From the NCBI GenBank assembly GCA_003260075.1, contig QLIY01000058.1, positions 124,001 to 188,000 on the forward strand: a DNA stretch of 64,000 nucleotides. Reading direction: 5' to 3'. Each line of letters opens with the position of its first letter. Positions within the stretch are counted from its first letter, which is position 1. Made by a program: the position numbers and the translations under genes. The notes under the pieces are model-generated. The model saw only the letters and a list, made by a program, of their open reading frames with translations. It was not told where the DNA came from and ran no database searches. Below, piece after piece: positions 59,101-64,000 of the stretch. The DNA is from Phallusia mammillata (lineage: Eukaryota; Chordata; Ascidiacea; Phlebobranchia; Ascidiidae).

Positions 59101-61890
59101 AACGGTATATCTCTAAAAACACTCACTGTTAGGGCTGTTAGGGTCGGGGTAAGGTATTGGCATTTAAAATTCAATAAAACGAACTTTAAAAGTTAGTTCC
59201 TAATGTAAAATATTCATAATCTGAGCTCTCAATTCCTACCCCATTTTTCGGCTGCTAAATCAATAATTCACCTCTTTGCGCCACTTATCAAAATTTGCTT
59301 AATGTGGGTCGGCCGTGAGGTTTGGTGTTAGGAGCTCGATCAGTCTGCGTGACAAGTTCTTGAGTGCATAGAATTCATACCCCCCCCCCGAGATGGACCT
59401 CATCATGGGAGGGTGAGTGGAAATACGGCTTAACAAGCAATGTTAGTAAAGATAATGGTGGAAATTGTAAAAAAAGACAACAGCTTATGGCAGGGATTCT
59501 CAATCGAAAAAAAATCTTACTTGGAAAATGCTGCTTGTCAATAAAGATCATAAAAAGGCGCTAACAGCTATGATAGGAGTTCTTAACCTTGGACGAATTT
59601 TTTGCTAGGGGCAATTTTTGTACTTGCAGGGAGAAAATTCTAAATAAAAACATATTTTTCGAATAATTGAAACAAATACCATCTCAAAGTTATTGTAGAT
59701 CTGTAAGTGAAAGTGTTCAAGTCTGAACAGCTTAATATTCGTTGTAGGTTAGTTTTTTATCCACTGATACTTTATGAACTTTCTAGCAGGGAATTTGGCT
59801 GTAAATATCGGGCAAAGGGGTTCGTACAATAACGTATGTTAAAAACCACTGGTATTTCACATCCTACAGTTTTGGTGGGAAAGTGTTTTTTACAACTTAT
59901 GAAATAATCAGTTTAAACAATCATGATCAGAATAAAAGTGGATTTTTTCAGTTTATCTGCGACGTCAGTTTTTATTCCGACGTTTCGACGTCCTATGCAG
60001 TTTTATTTACCTTGATAAAGGCGACTTGTATAGGACGTCGGAATAAAAATACACTTGCAAGAAGAGCTCTATAAACTTAATATTATGCCTGGCAGCAATA
60101 GCTTATCTATCTGTGATTCATTGTATTGGATGCTCAGAGCATACAAGATCCCCCCCCCCCCGAAACGTCGGAATAAAAATACATTTGCAAGAAGAGCTCT
60201 ATAAACTTATTTTTATGCCTGGCAGCAATAGCTTATCTATCTGTGATGCATTGTATTGGATGCTCAGAGCATACACGACCTGTGAAAGTACATCATCTCC
60301 TAGCAAGTTTAACAACTAAACAAGTTTGTCCATGTGCTTTCAGTTATGTCCAGTACGTCCTTCAAATCGGCACCGACCCCCCGCGCCCCTCTTGTCACGT
60401 GAATATGACGTCACCGGGCGATGGGGGAGTGCTTCTCCAGTTCTCATTGGACGCCGGGATCACGTGGTACTTGTTGCAGGAGCACAGAGCTGGACACTTT
60501 AACCGAGCCAGAAGAGTTTCAGTCAAACTTGTTTCTGAGGTAAAAACTTTTTATTTTGATTTGTAACAAAAACTGTTTTTTAATTCCGTAAAACATTGTT
60601 GTCAATTTGGTTTAATTGGTAAAGGCATAGAGCCATCAAAGGCATGGGTTTTTACCCCCCCCCCCCAATCTTTCGAAAGCCCAAACATAACGAAAATCGC
60701 GTCACTGTTTATCTTTTTCAAAACATTATCGTTTTNAATCGGTCATTTTTGCAAAGATTCGGTTTCGGCCGAATAATTTGTTGCGAATCAGCCGAAACCG
60801 AATCTTTTACGAACACAAATTTAAAGCGTTAAACGTGTCTTTTCTGATTATTAAGGTACCACGCAATCTTTCGAAAGCCCAAACATAACGAAAATCGCGT
60901 CACTGTTTATCCTTTTCAACACATTGTCGTTTTATTCGGTTTCGGCCAAATCGAAATTTAGCCGATTCGGTACATCACTAGTTTTTACCCTGTTACTCCC
61001 AACAAACTGGAGTACCGTTGAATGGCTACATTAGCCAATACGGCCTAACTCTTGTCACCAGCTGCACTGAAGAGATCTCATAGGTCTAAACTGTCTGGTT
61101 TTATTTGGTTTAATAAATTTTTGCCATACACATTCAAGTAAAATGTGTTAATGACTTTTTATATTTATATTTTATATTCTTTACTTGCGCATTGTCACAA
61201 TTTAAAGATAGTGATAAAATGATAAAGAACAATATTTTTGATTGACAGATGATGTCACCACATACGTCACTGCGTTGGTGGCAACCAGTTCATGGTGGGT
61301 TGGGTGAAGATCAATGGTCGATAGATAATATTGAGGTTATCATGTAAGTATACCACCAGTTTGTATGTGACTGTTGGCATAGATCAAATAACATATACAG
61401 GATATATACAATGTTGTTCTTACATCTAAATTCCTGCTGGGCGAAACAACGTCCCCATGTTTCACATTCAATCAGACATGAGGCTTTATGGTTTAATTAA
61501 ATTCCATTTTATTGCCTCCCCGTGTTAAAACATTACAACAAAAGTAATTTCAATTTGGCTGAACTAAAATAACTTTATCTACGTGAACCAGCTCTATCTG
61601 TTTAAAGTACATTACCTTGTTCCTTATCATGCTGTACTTGCCCTGTAATTTCACCCCCTTTAAACACTGTACTCACCCCGTTTTGTCGTTATATTCATTT
61701 AATTCAACTAGTTTATAATTCGTTTTATTATTCTATTTTTTTAATTTTTATGATTAGGACGAGGGAAAACCGCTTTCTTCACAATCTTAACGCACCTCCA
61801 CCTTTATTGCCCTCTCGTGGAAGAACAGAGCTGCCAGCTAATCCACCAGATGGCGCTGCGGCTATTCTTGACGTTCCAGCTTTGCCCTGA
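18045..61890 (+). CDS. RELN: Reelin, secreted extracellular matrix glycoprotein
   Basis: I trace 68 coding exons with GT-AG borders and consistent phases; about 3,480 codons are visible (human reelin 3,460 aa). Order: signal peptide, N-terminal reeler-like region, eight reelin repeats each built as subrepeat A, EGF-like motif, subrepeat B, then a short tail. Diagnostic recurring signatures are GHTWSL-type BNR cores, [15 protein letters not shown] and CSGHGxC. The N-terminus (CNYNGQLEV) and the last repeat ([20 protein letters not shown]) both align with vertebrate reelin, so the gene is complete end to end. Family role: a secreted ligand of VLDLR/ApoER2 that triggers DAB1 phosphorylation and guides neuronal positioning. 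Two exons are damaged by C-run joins (near 43255 and 59380) and many are duplicated as haplotype copies. The first coding exon starts at the ATG at 18045. Confidence 0.95.
19022..19237. mobile_element. hAT-like miniature element in RELN intron 3
   Basis: Ends CAGTAGTTCTCAAACTG and GTTTGAGAACCACTG are inverted. Flanking 8-mers CCTTACGA and CCTTTCGA match at 7 of 8 positions, as expected for a hAT target duplication. The right part recurs at 19472-19539 in the second haplotype copy. Confidence 0.75.
19416..20004 (+). repeat. Three copies of RELN exon 4
   Basis: Exon 4 begins at 19416 and is cut by G10 (19462-19471). It is complete at 19717-19811. Its last part recurs at 19959-20004 right after the single N at 19958. 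All three have the same reading frame, so these are haplotype copies rather than alternative exons. Confidence 0.75.
20043..20248. repeat. Long inverted repeat (hairpin) in RELN intron 4
   Basis: Left arm 20043-20134 and right arm 20157-20248 are near-perfect complements, about 92 bp each, around a 22-bp loop. The arms meet at TGCTGACTCAGCA-containing sequence. A left-arm-only copy lies at about 19850-19957 and stops at the N. Confidence 0.8.
22600..22728. mobile_element. Fold-back element with GACGTTTCGACGTC core
   Basis: Starts TTTATAGAGCTCT and ends AGAGCTCTATAAA. The arms also share a TGTATTTTTATNCCGACG stretch in opposite orientation. Related copies are at 59965-60075 and 60162-60205. 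It lies between RELN exons 8 and 9. Superfamily not determined. Confidence 0.65.
23380..23800 (+). repeat. Allelic repeat of RELN exon 11 end
   Basis: C10 at 23585-23594 separates two copies of the end of exon 11 and its following intron. Confidence 0.7.
23833..24128. mobile_element. hAT-like miniature element in RELN intron 11
   Basis: Inverted ends CAGCGGTTCTCAAAC and CTTTGAGAACCGCTG. Flanks AGCTACGC and AGCTACAC match at 7 of 8. The interior contains a GAAGTAATTCTATAAT direct repeat. The right part is repeated after C11 at 24363-24373 (second haplotype). Confidence 0.75.
24058..24660 (+). repeat. Allelic repeat in RELN intron 11
   Basis: About 24058-24360 is repeated from 24374 with small insertions and deletions, around a C11 run at 24363-24373. 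Confidence 0.65.
25190..27000 (+). repeat. Allelic repeats carrying RELN exon 13 twice
   Basis: C11 at 25325-25335 and C10 at 26192-26201 separate copies. Exon 13 is at 25613-25741 and again at 26394-26522 with identical length and frame, and the following 450 bp are also repeated. A hAT-like right end (GTTTGGGAACCACTG) follows the second join. Confidence 0.7.
27001..27228 (+). repeat. Short allelic fragments in RELN intron 13
   Basis: C10 at 27001-27010 and C13 at 27068-27080 bracket a fragment that recurs at about 27150-27205. Confidence 0.55.
27265..28050 (+). repeat. Allelic repeat carrying most of RELN exon 14
   Basis: C10 at 27665-27674, then exon 14 from the RFRWIEP region on is repeated to 27815 with the same donor. 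Confidence 0.7.
27573..28110. repeat. Interspersed repeat family with CTGCAGACAGTGCACACTGT
   Basis: Related stretches of about 90-135 bp occur at 27573-27665, 27971-28105, 37886-37991, 46585-46800 (both orientations) and 60998-61100. Shared words are TGTCTCATCAG or its complement, CAGCTG..AACAAG, and GGCCGTATTGG. No open frame and no assigned class. Confidence 0.55.
28155..28640 (+). repeat. Allelic repeat carrying RELN exon 15
   Basis: Exon 15 starts at 28301 and is cut by C12 (28376-28387); a complete copy is at 28526-28637. Confidence 0.7.
29280..29840 (+). repeat. Allelic repeats after RELN exon 17
   Basis: C10 at 29425-29434 repeats the last 60 bp of exon 17 (copy ends 29495). C10 at 29747-29756 repeats about 60 bp of intron. 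Confidence 0.65.
30130..30830 (+). repeat. Allelic repeats after RELN exon 18
   Basis: C11 at 30239-30249 repeats the last 40 bp of exon 18. The N at 30587 separates two copies of about 200 bp of intron. Confidence 0.65.
31674..31755. repeat. C82 homopolymer in RELN intron 20
   Basis: Longest homopolymer of the window. It lies 24 bp after exon 20. It generates spurious poly-proline open frames. Likely of the same artificial origin as the 10-base joins but much longer. Confidence 0.6.
33860..34050 (-). mobile_element. hAT-like element fragment, GGTTGCCGACCCCTG end
   Basis: Ends in AGGTTGCCGACCCCTG, the complement of the left end of the element at 56898. The interior (CATGTATCCCGGGAATGATAAAC) is also shared with 57466-57490. 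Interrupted by C29 at 33979-34007. It starts about 40 bp after RELN exon 25. Confidence 0.6.
34880..35165 (+). repeat. Allelic repeat in RELN intron 27
   Basis: About 130 bp repeated around C10 at 35022-35031. Confidence 0.6.
35330..35560 (+). repeat. Allelic repeat of RELN exon 28 end
   Basis: C10 at 35458-35467, then the last ~35 bp of exon 28 and its donor recur. Confidence 0.65.
35951..37380 (+). repeat. 710-bp near-identical duplication with RELN exon 30
   Basis: About 35951-36660 and 36671-37380 are almost identical (I noticed only single-base changes), around C10 at 36661-36670. Exon 30 is at 36536-36660 (cut) and 37245-37371 (complete). Confidence 0.75.
37550..37695 (+). repeat. Allelic repeat after RELN exon 31
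   Basis: About 60 bp repeated around C10 at 37623-37632. Confidence 0.6.
38019..38234. mobile_element. hAT-like miniature element with perfect 8-bp TSD
   Basis: Inverted ends CAGTGGTTCTCAAACT and AGTTTGAGAACCACTG. The 8-mer ATTTAGAA flanks it on both sides exactly. Its middle is replaced by 48 Cs at 38096-38143. In RELN intron 31. Confidence 0.85.
39590..39965 (+). repeat. Allelic repeat in RELN intron 34
   Basis: About 160 bp repeated around C10 at 39752-39761. Confidence 0.6.
40095..41220 (+). repeat. Allelic repeat after RELN exon 35
   Basis: C10 at 40837-40846, then the end of exon 35 (to 40878) and several hundred bases of intron recur with indels. Confidence 0.6.
42345..42740 (+). 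repeat. Two to three copies of a ~70-bp intron segment
   Basis: GATTGAGTTAAACTTTCATC recurs at about 42355, 42438 and 42638; the first two are separated by C11 at 42421-42431. Confidence 0.55.
43255..43600 (+). repeat. Joins and allelic copies around RELN exons 41-42
   Basis: C10 runs at 43255-43264 and 43425-43434. The end of exon 41 is present at 43265-43300 and 43435-43470. Exon 42 starts at 43370 (cut) and 43540 (complete). The middle of exon 41 is in neither copy. Confidence 0.7.
44270..44737. mobile_element. hAT-like element with perfect 8-bp TSD in RELN intron 44
   Basis: Ends CAGTGGTTCTCAACT and AGTTGAGAACTACTG. The 8-mer GCCTACAC flanks it exactly on both sides. Internal C10 at 44507-44516 with about 140 bp repeated on both sides. 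Confidence 0.85.
47281..47672 (+). mobile_element. tRNA-derived SINE pieces in RELN intron 49
   Basis: A tail fragment at 47281-47335 is followed by a longer copy at about 47507-47655. The latter has a pol III B-box-like GGGTTCGAGTCCCACC and the tail CTAGTCTGTGCCTTGCC..TTGATTCGGCATAACGC. The A-box half is missing. Confidence 0.65.
47660..47895 (+). repeat. Allelic repeat in RELN intron 49
   Basis: About 100 bp repeated around C11 at 47773-47783. Confidence 0.6.
48660..49080 (+). repeat. Allelic repeat in RELN intron 50
   Basis: About 150 bp repeated around C10 at 48822-48831. Confidence 0.6.
49940..50680 (+). repeat. Allelic repeats around RELN exon 53
   Basis: C11 at 50172-50182 and C10 at 50306-50315 and 50536-50545. 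49942-50062 recurs at 50183-50302, and 50316-50450 recurs from 50546. Confidence 0.6.
51052..51330 (+). repeat. Allelic repeat of RELN exon 54 end
   Basis: C10 at 51188-51197; the last 100 bp of exon 54 recur at 51198-51297 with synonymous changes. Confidence 0.7.
52610..53960 (+). repeat. Scrambled allelic copies around RELN exon 57
   Basis: C runs at 53465-53475, 53795-53804 and 53948-53958. 53476-53794 repeats part of 52838-53333 including the start of exon 57. 53805-53947 repeats about 52610-52750. The order of pieces differs from the first copy. Confidence 0.65.
52861..52992 (+). mobile_element. Degenerate tRNA-derived SINE in RELN intron 56
   Basis: B-box-like GATTCGAATTTCACCTC and the SINE tail (TTTTTCTAGATAATGCTTTG, GACCGGCTGGATTC, GCGTACTATAG). 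A shortened copy is at 53510-53615. Confidence 0.55.
54150..54357. repeat. Tandem repeat TATAAGCCGCCCTCGAT within a fold-back element
   Basis: Five or so units of about 17 bp at 54150-54230, an N at 54254, then two more units. The stretch ends with GAGGCTTACAGTCGAGTAAA, roughly complementary to the unit. A related fragment is at 13202-13241. Confidence 0.6.
55265..55510 (+). repeat. Allelic repeat in RELN intron 59
   Basis: About 110 bp repeated around C10 at 55377-55386. Confidence 0.6.
56898..57562. mobile_element. hAT-like element with perfect 8-bp TSD in RELN intron 63
   Basis: Ends CAGGGGTCGGCAACC and GGTTGCCGACCACTG, flanked exactly on both sides by GTTTAAAT. Contains a second element inserted at 57011-57460. 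Confidence 0.85.
57011..57460. mobile_element. Second hAT-like element nested inside the first
   Basis: Ends CAGTGTGGTCCAAC and GTTGGACCACGCTG. Flanks AACTAGTT and AACAAGTT match at 7 of 8. The interior is rich in GCGGGCCA words. No open frame for a transposase. Confidence 0.75.
57677..57842 (+). mobile_element. tRNA-derived SINE, best-preserved copy
   Basis: Head resembles a tRNA gene: A-box-like TAGCTCAGTTGGTAGAGCG and B-box-like GGGTTGGAATCCCACC. It is followed by the shared tail TTTTTTTCTAGCCTACGCC..GACCGGCTGATTCGGTATGACGCCTTCAATGGGCATGGCGTACTAT (in pieces). In RELN intron 63, sense orientation. Confidence 0.75.
58127..59412 (+). repeat. Allelic repeats after RELN exon 64 and lost exon 65
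   Basis: C10 at 58817-58826, 58917-58926 and 59380-59389. About 58150-58580 recurs at 58927-59379, and 58727-58816 recurs at 58827-58916. The last join cuts into a RELN exon whose final 23 bases are at 59390-59412. Confidence 0.7.
59965..60270. mobile_element. Fold-back element copy, GACGTTTCGACGTC family
   Basis: Same arms as at 22600-22728 (TTTTATTCCGACGTTTCGACGTCC and complement ending AGAGCTCTATAAAC, in pieces). The right half is repeated after C12 at 60150-60161. Confidence 0.6.
60655..60990 (+). repeat. Allelic repeat in RELN intron 66
   Basis: C12 at 60655-60666 and an N at 60736. ATCTTTCGAAAGCCCAAACA occurs at about 60668 and 60864, with GATTCGG-type inverted motifs between. Confidence 0.55.
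61758..61890 (+). other. RELN: RELN last coding exon, non-basic C-terminal tail
   Basis: After TGATTAG the frame continues [12 protein letters not shown], then a proline-rich, non-basic stretch ending DVPALP and TGA at 61888-61890. Vertebrate reelin ends here with a highly basic segment rich in arginine; no such run is present. Confidence 0.85.
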
Positions 61891-62451
61891 GCATGATAAC
61901 TTTTCTACTAACCCACTAACCCCATCTTGTGGTCAGTATTACACGTTTTTGTTTTAAGTTTCTATGTAGCATAGAGTTAAAAATTCTCGAATTTGAATTA
62001 AGTGAAACTTCTGCAAACCATGCATGGTTTGTACTGGGTTTTAAATCGTGTAGTAACTTTATATGATAGAGACATGTATGGTTTTCCATGATCCTTTTGT
62101 ACATCGGTCTAATTCAGCTTTTCCACTAAACACCTCATCACCATATTGTTTCTATGTTTCATACGTGCATTTGCCACCTTATCAATACAACCTAACTGCT
62201 TATTGAAAACACATGTTGTTCTCAAGAACCTACTGGGTATTTCTGGTACAAACCACGGTCTGGGCCTATCTTTAGCAAAATACCGCAAATATAAGCGTAG
62301 TTGCTAGTTTGTCGAAAATACTTGAAAGAATTTATAAAAATTTCCTTATATTTCTCCCAAACAATACCCCCATGGCAGTTTTGTTCATAAATGAAAAGGA
62401 ACAAGACCGTTTTTGCCTCCACCCCGTTTATTTTAGCTTCAAAGCAACATT
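61891..62451. other. Convergent intergenic region, RELN and glucosidase 3' ends
   Basis: No coding signal. Holds both 3' UTRs; I could not identify a firm polyadenylation signal for either gene. Confidence 0.5.
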
Positions 62452-62690
62452 TCACCACGAAACAGTGAAGGATGAATCCATTGTAACACTGAGTCCGTTG
62501 GTGGAAAGCATCTGGTGTGGAAAAATGAAAAGTTTAGAAAAAAAATCATTAAAAATTCACGCTAAATGTCCCCCCCCCCAGCAACATTTCACCACGAAAC
62601 AGTGAAGGATGAATCCATTGTAACACTAAGTCCGTTGGTGGAAAGCATCTGTTGTGAAAAATAACAGAAGTTTAAAAAAACAAATCATTT
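62440..62690 (-). repeat. Allelic repeat carrying the glucosidase last exon
   Basis: C10 at 62570-62579 separates two copies. Both keep an AG acceptor and the same 19 codons plus stop, differing by one synonymous base. Confidence 0.7.
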
Positions 62691-64000
62691 TGAATTTACG
62701 CAAAATGGCGTGAATGCAAGATCTATTTCCCTGCTTTAAATTGATGCAACAACATTCTTGCACAAAGCTTCATCCACCGTACATGTACTAGTACCCAAAT
62801 ATCACAGTCGCTTGTCCCTTAACATACTGTATTAGCCCTTAAACCAGTGGTTCTCAACCTTTTTTTGTCCTGTGCCCCCCCCCCTTTCCCTGCTTTAAAT
62901 TGATGCAACAACATTCTTGCACAAAGCTTCATACACCGTACATGTACTAGTACCCAAATATCACAGTCGTTTGTCTCTTAACATACTGTATTAGCCCTTA
63001 AACCAGTGGTTTCCAACCTTTTTTGTCTTGTACACCCTTTTAGTCGATATTCAAACTAATTCCCTCATTTATGGCAAATGCAGCAATAACTCATAGCACA
63101 GAAAACCAGTAAGAGATTATTATTGTGACACAAATTCCCCCTACAAATTACAAAATTCCCCCCTGGTTGGGAACCACTGCCTCAAACAGTGTACTCACCC
63201 CGTATGTATACGTGAAGGCTCGTGAAACTCCATTGACATACAAAGCACTGGGTTGCGAAGTCAGTCCCATTATATCAATAGAGCCGAGCGTCATACTGCT
63301 CATAATAGAACTGCTCCCCTCAGTGGTGGTTGTCAGTTGTCCCTGCGAAGGTGGTGAGAAGTTAGAAATGTTCTAGGTTCATTCGCACGAGTTGTTATAG
63401 GTTTCGGGTTGTGACCAGAACACGATATTCGGAGAGACTTCTACACGATATGAGGTTGTTTTTGTCTCCACCACCACCGATAAAACTTGATGCCCAGCTT
63501 ATCAACGTAACTCTCAAAGCAACCCAAGATTACAAGTTGCGGAGTAGTCAAGCTATTTTGTCAGAAATTTAGTCCACTATTTTCTTTAACTTCTACATGT
63601 GGATTAAGGGCAATTTTGACCTGATTCAGTATGATGCCTTTTATCAACCGTTTGCAGCGAGGATAAATTTGAGTTTTCCTTTTTCTTCAGCCAAAGCGCA
63701 GGAAAAAAAATACCTACTATCTAGAATCCAGTCTGAAGCATTTTTATCCCAACTTAAATTAAAATTCAACTTTACTCTTACATTCTGTGCTGTGAACGTG
63801 AAAAGAGCGTAATTGCTGTTCAAAATCGGGTCTAAAGTGTCTCCACCATCCCAGTACAACTGGCCGGTTGCCATCTGTTGGTCGTCCATAGCAACAACCA
63901 ATCCGAAGGGGTTCTTCCTCGATTGAACGGTGTTGGATGCAGGTTCCTGTGTCGGGATGATGCTTCCTCCTCTCACGTGGATCGGGATTATTCCTCTCGG
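62452..64000 (-). CDS. Glycoside hydrolase family 31 alpha-glucosidase, 3' end (partial)
   Basis: Three exons on the minus strand in phase 0: 64000-63782 (open at the window edge), 63342-63199, and 62511-62452 with the stop at 62454-62452. The last exon has a second allelic copy at 62648-62589. The first exon reads IPIHVRGGSIIPTQEPA, SRKNPFGLVVAMDD and GQLYWDGGDTLD, the C-terminal beta-domain block of lysosomal acid alpha-glucosidase and maltase-glucoamylase/sucrase-isomaltase. The next reads LGSIDIMGL, ALYVNGV; the last ends SVTMDSSFTVSW. The catalytic aspartates lie upstream, outside the window. Which family member (lysosomal or brush-border) cannot be decided from this part. Donors are GTAAGA and GTGAGT. 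Confidence 0.88.
62703..63003 (+). repeat. Allelic repeat in glucosidase intron
   Basis: About 62725-62874 recurs from 62885, around C10 at 62875-62884. Confidence 0.65.
63004..63179. mobile_element. hAT-like miniature element in glucosidase intron
   Basis: Ends CAGTGGTTTCCAACC and GGTTGGGAACCACTG. Flanks CCTTAAAC and CCTCAAAC match at 7 of 8. The left end of the allelic copy is at about 62846-62874. It ends only 19 bp from the donor-side border of exon 63199-63342. Confidence 0.75.

Larger units (their letters stand above)
55661..61343 (+). other. RELN: RELN repeat 8 (exons 60b-67) with EGF 8, one exon truncated
   Basis: Exons: 55902-56080, 56522-56601, 56664-56819, 57974-58131, a 23-nt exon tail at 59390-59412, 60344-60539, 61249-61343. 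Subrepeat [22 protein letters not shown] and [12 protein letters not shown] 8: [20 protein letters not shown], whose last cysteine should be in the missing exon. The tail at 59390 follows a C10 run, ends in phase 2 before GTGAGT, and fits the next exon (GG then YVQYVLQIG). The EGF end and start of subrepeat B are therefore absent from this assembly. Confidence 0.82.

Noticed and set aside
59574..59855. Another hAT-like element (GGAGTTCTTAACC and TTAAAAACCACTGG ends)
   Set aside because: Ends match poorly and no clear 8-bp flanking duplication is visible; left unannotated.
62309..62605. Plus-strand open frame downstream of reelin
   Set aside because: It lies antisense to the glucosidase last exon and its frame is carried through a C10 join.

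Overview
This is a eukaryotic window, almost certainly from a sea squirt (tunicate, Ciona-like). The evidence is the set of compact GT-AG introns, AT-rich non-coding DNA, vertebrate-type gene families (snapin, ORC5, reelin), acceptor-like AGs just upstream of several start codons (as expected where spliced leaders are used), and very high heterozygosity. All calls come from reading the sequence; no search was run.

Layout. (1) 55-5721, + strand: five tandem single-exon short-chain dehydrogenase/reductase genes of the HSD17B10 type. The first looks like the orthologue, three share an almost identical first 240 bp, and the fifth carries a 2-base frameshift. (2) 6157-7021: a two-exon snapin gene (BLOC-1/BORC subunit). 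(3) 7879-15357: the ORC5 gene, with its first exons appearing two or three times. (4) 18045-61890: one very large reelin gene, for which I reconstruct 68 coding exons in consistent phase. They encode a signal peptide, an N-terminal reeler-like region, eight reelin repeats each with a central EGF-like motif, and a short non-basic C-terminus. (5) 62452-64000, - strand: the last three exons of a glycoside hydrolase family 31 alpha-glucosidase, convergent with reelin and running off the window.

Assembly texture. About 55 pure G or C runs, mostly 10-13 bases with a few of 29-82, plus four single Ns, interrupt the sequence. At nearly all of them the DNA on one side is repeated, with a few percent divergence, on the other. 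I read these as padded joins between haplotype copies rather than biology. Every run at or before 19471 is G and every run from 23585 on is C, which implies a contig orientation change between them. These joins duplicate exons of ORC5, reelin and the glucosidase, and they have removed part of two reelin exons.

Other structure. Introns hold several hAT-like miniature elements with 8-bp target duplications (one nested in another), tRNA-derived SINEs, fold-back elements and a long hairpin. The palindrome TGACGTCA (CRE-like) occurs at least 18 times from 22.9 to 60.4 kb, in exons in two different reading frames and in introns. I saw none in the first 18 kb. I found no wholly new gene system; the most interesting signals are the CRE-like palindromes, the homogenised dehydrogenase array, and the tunicate reelin's altered tail and receptor-binding repeat.
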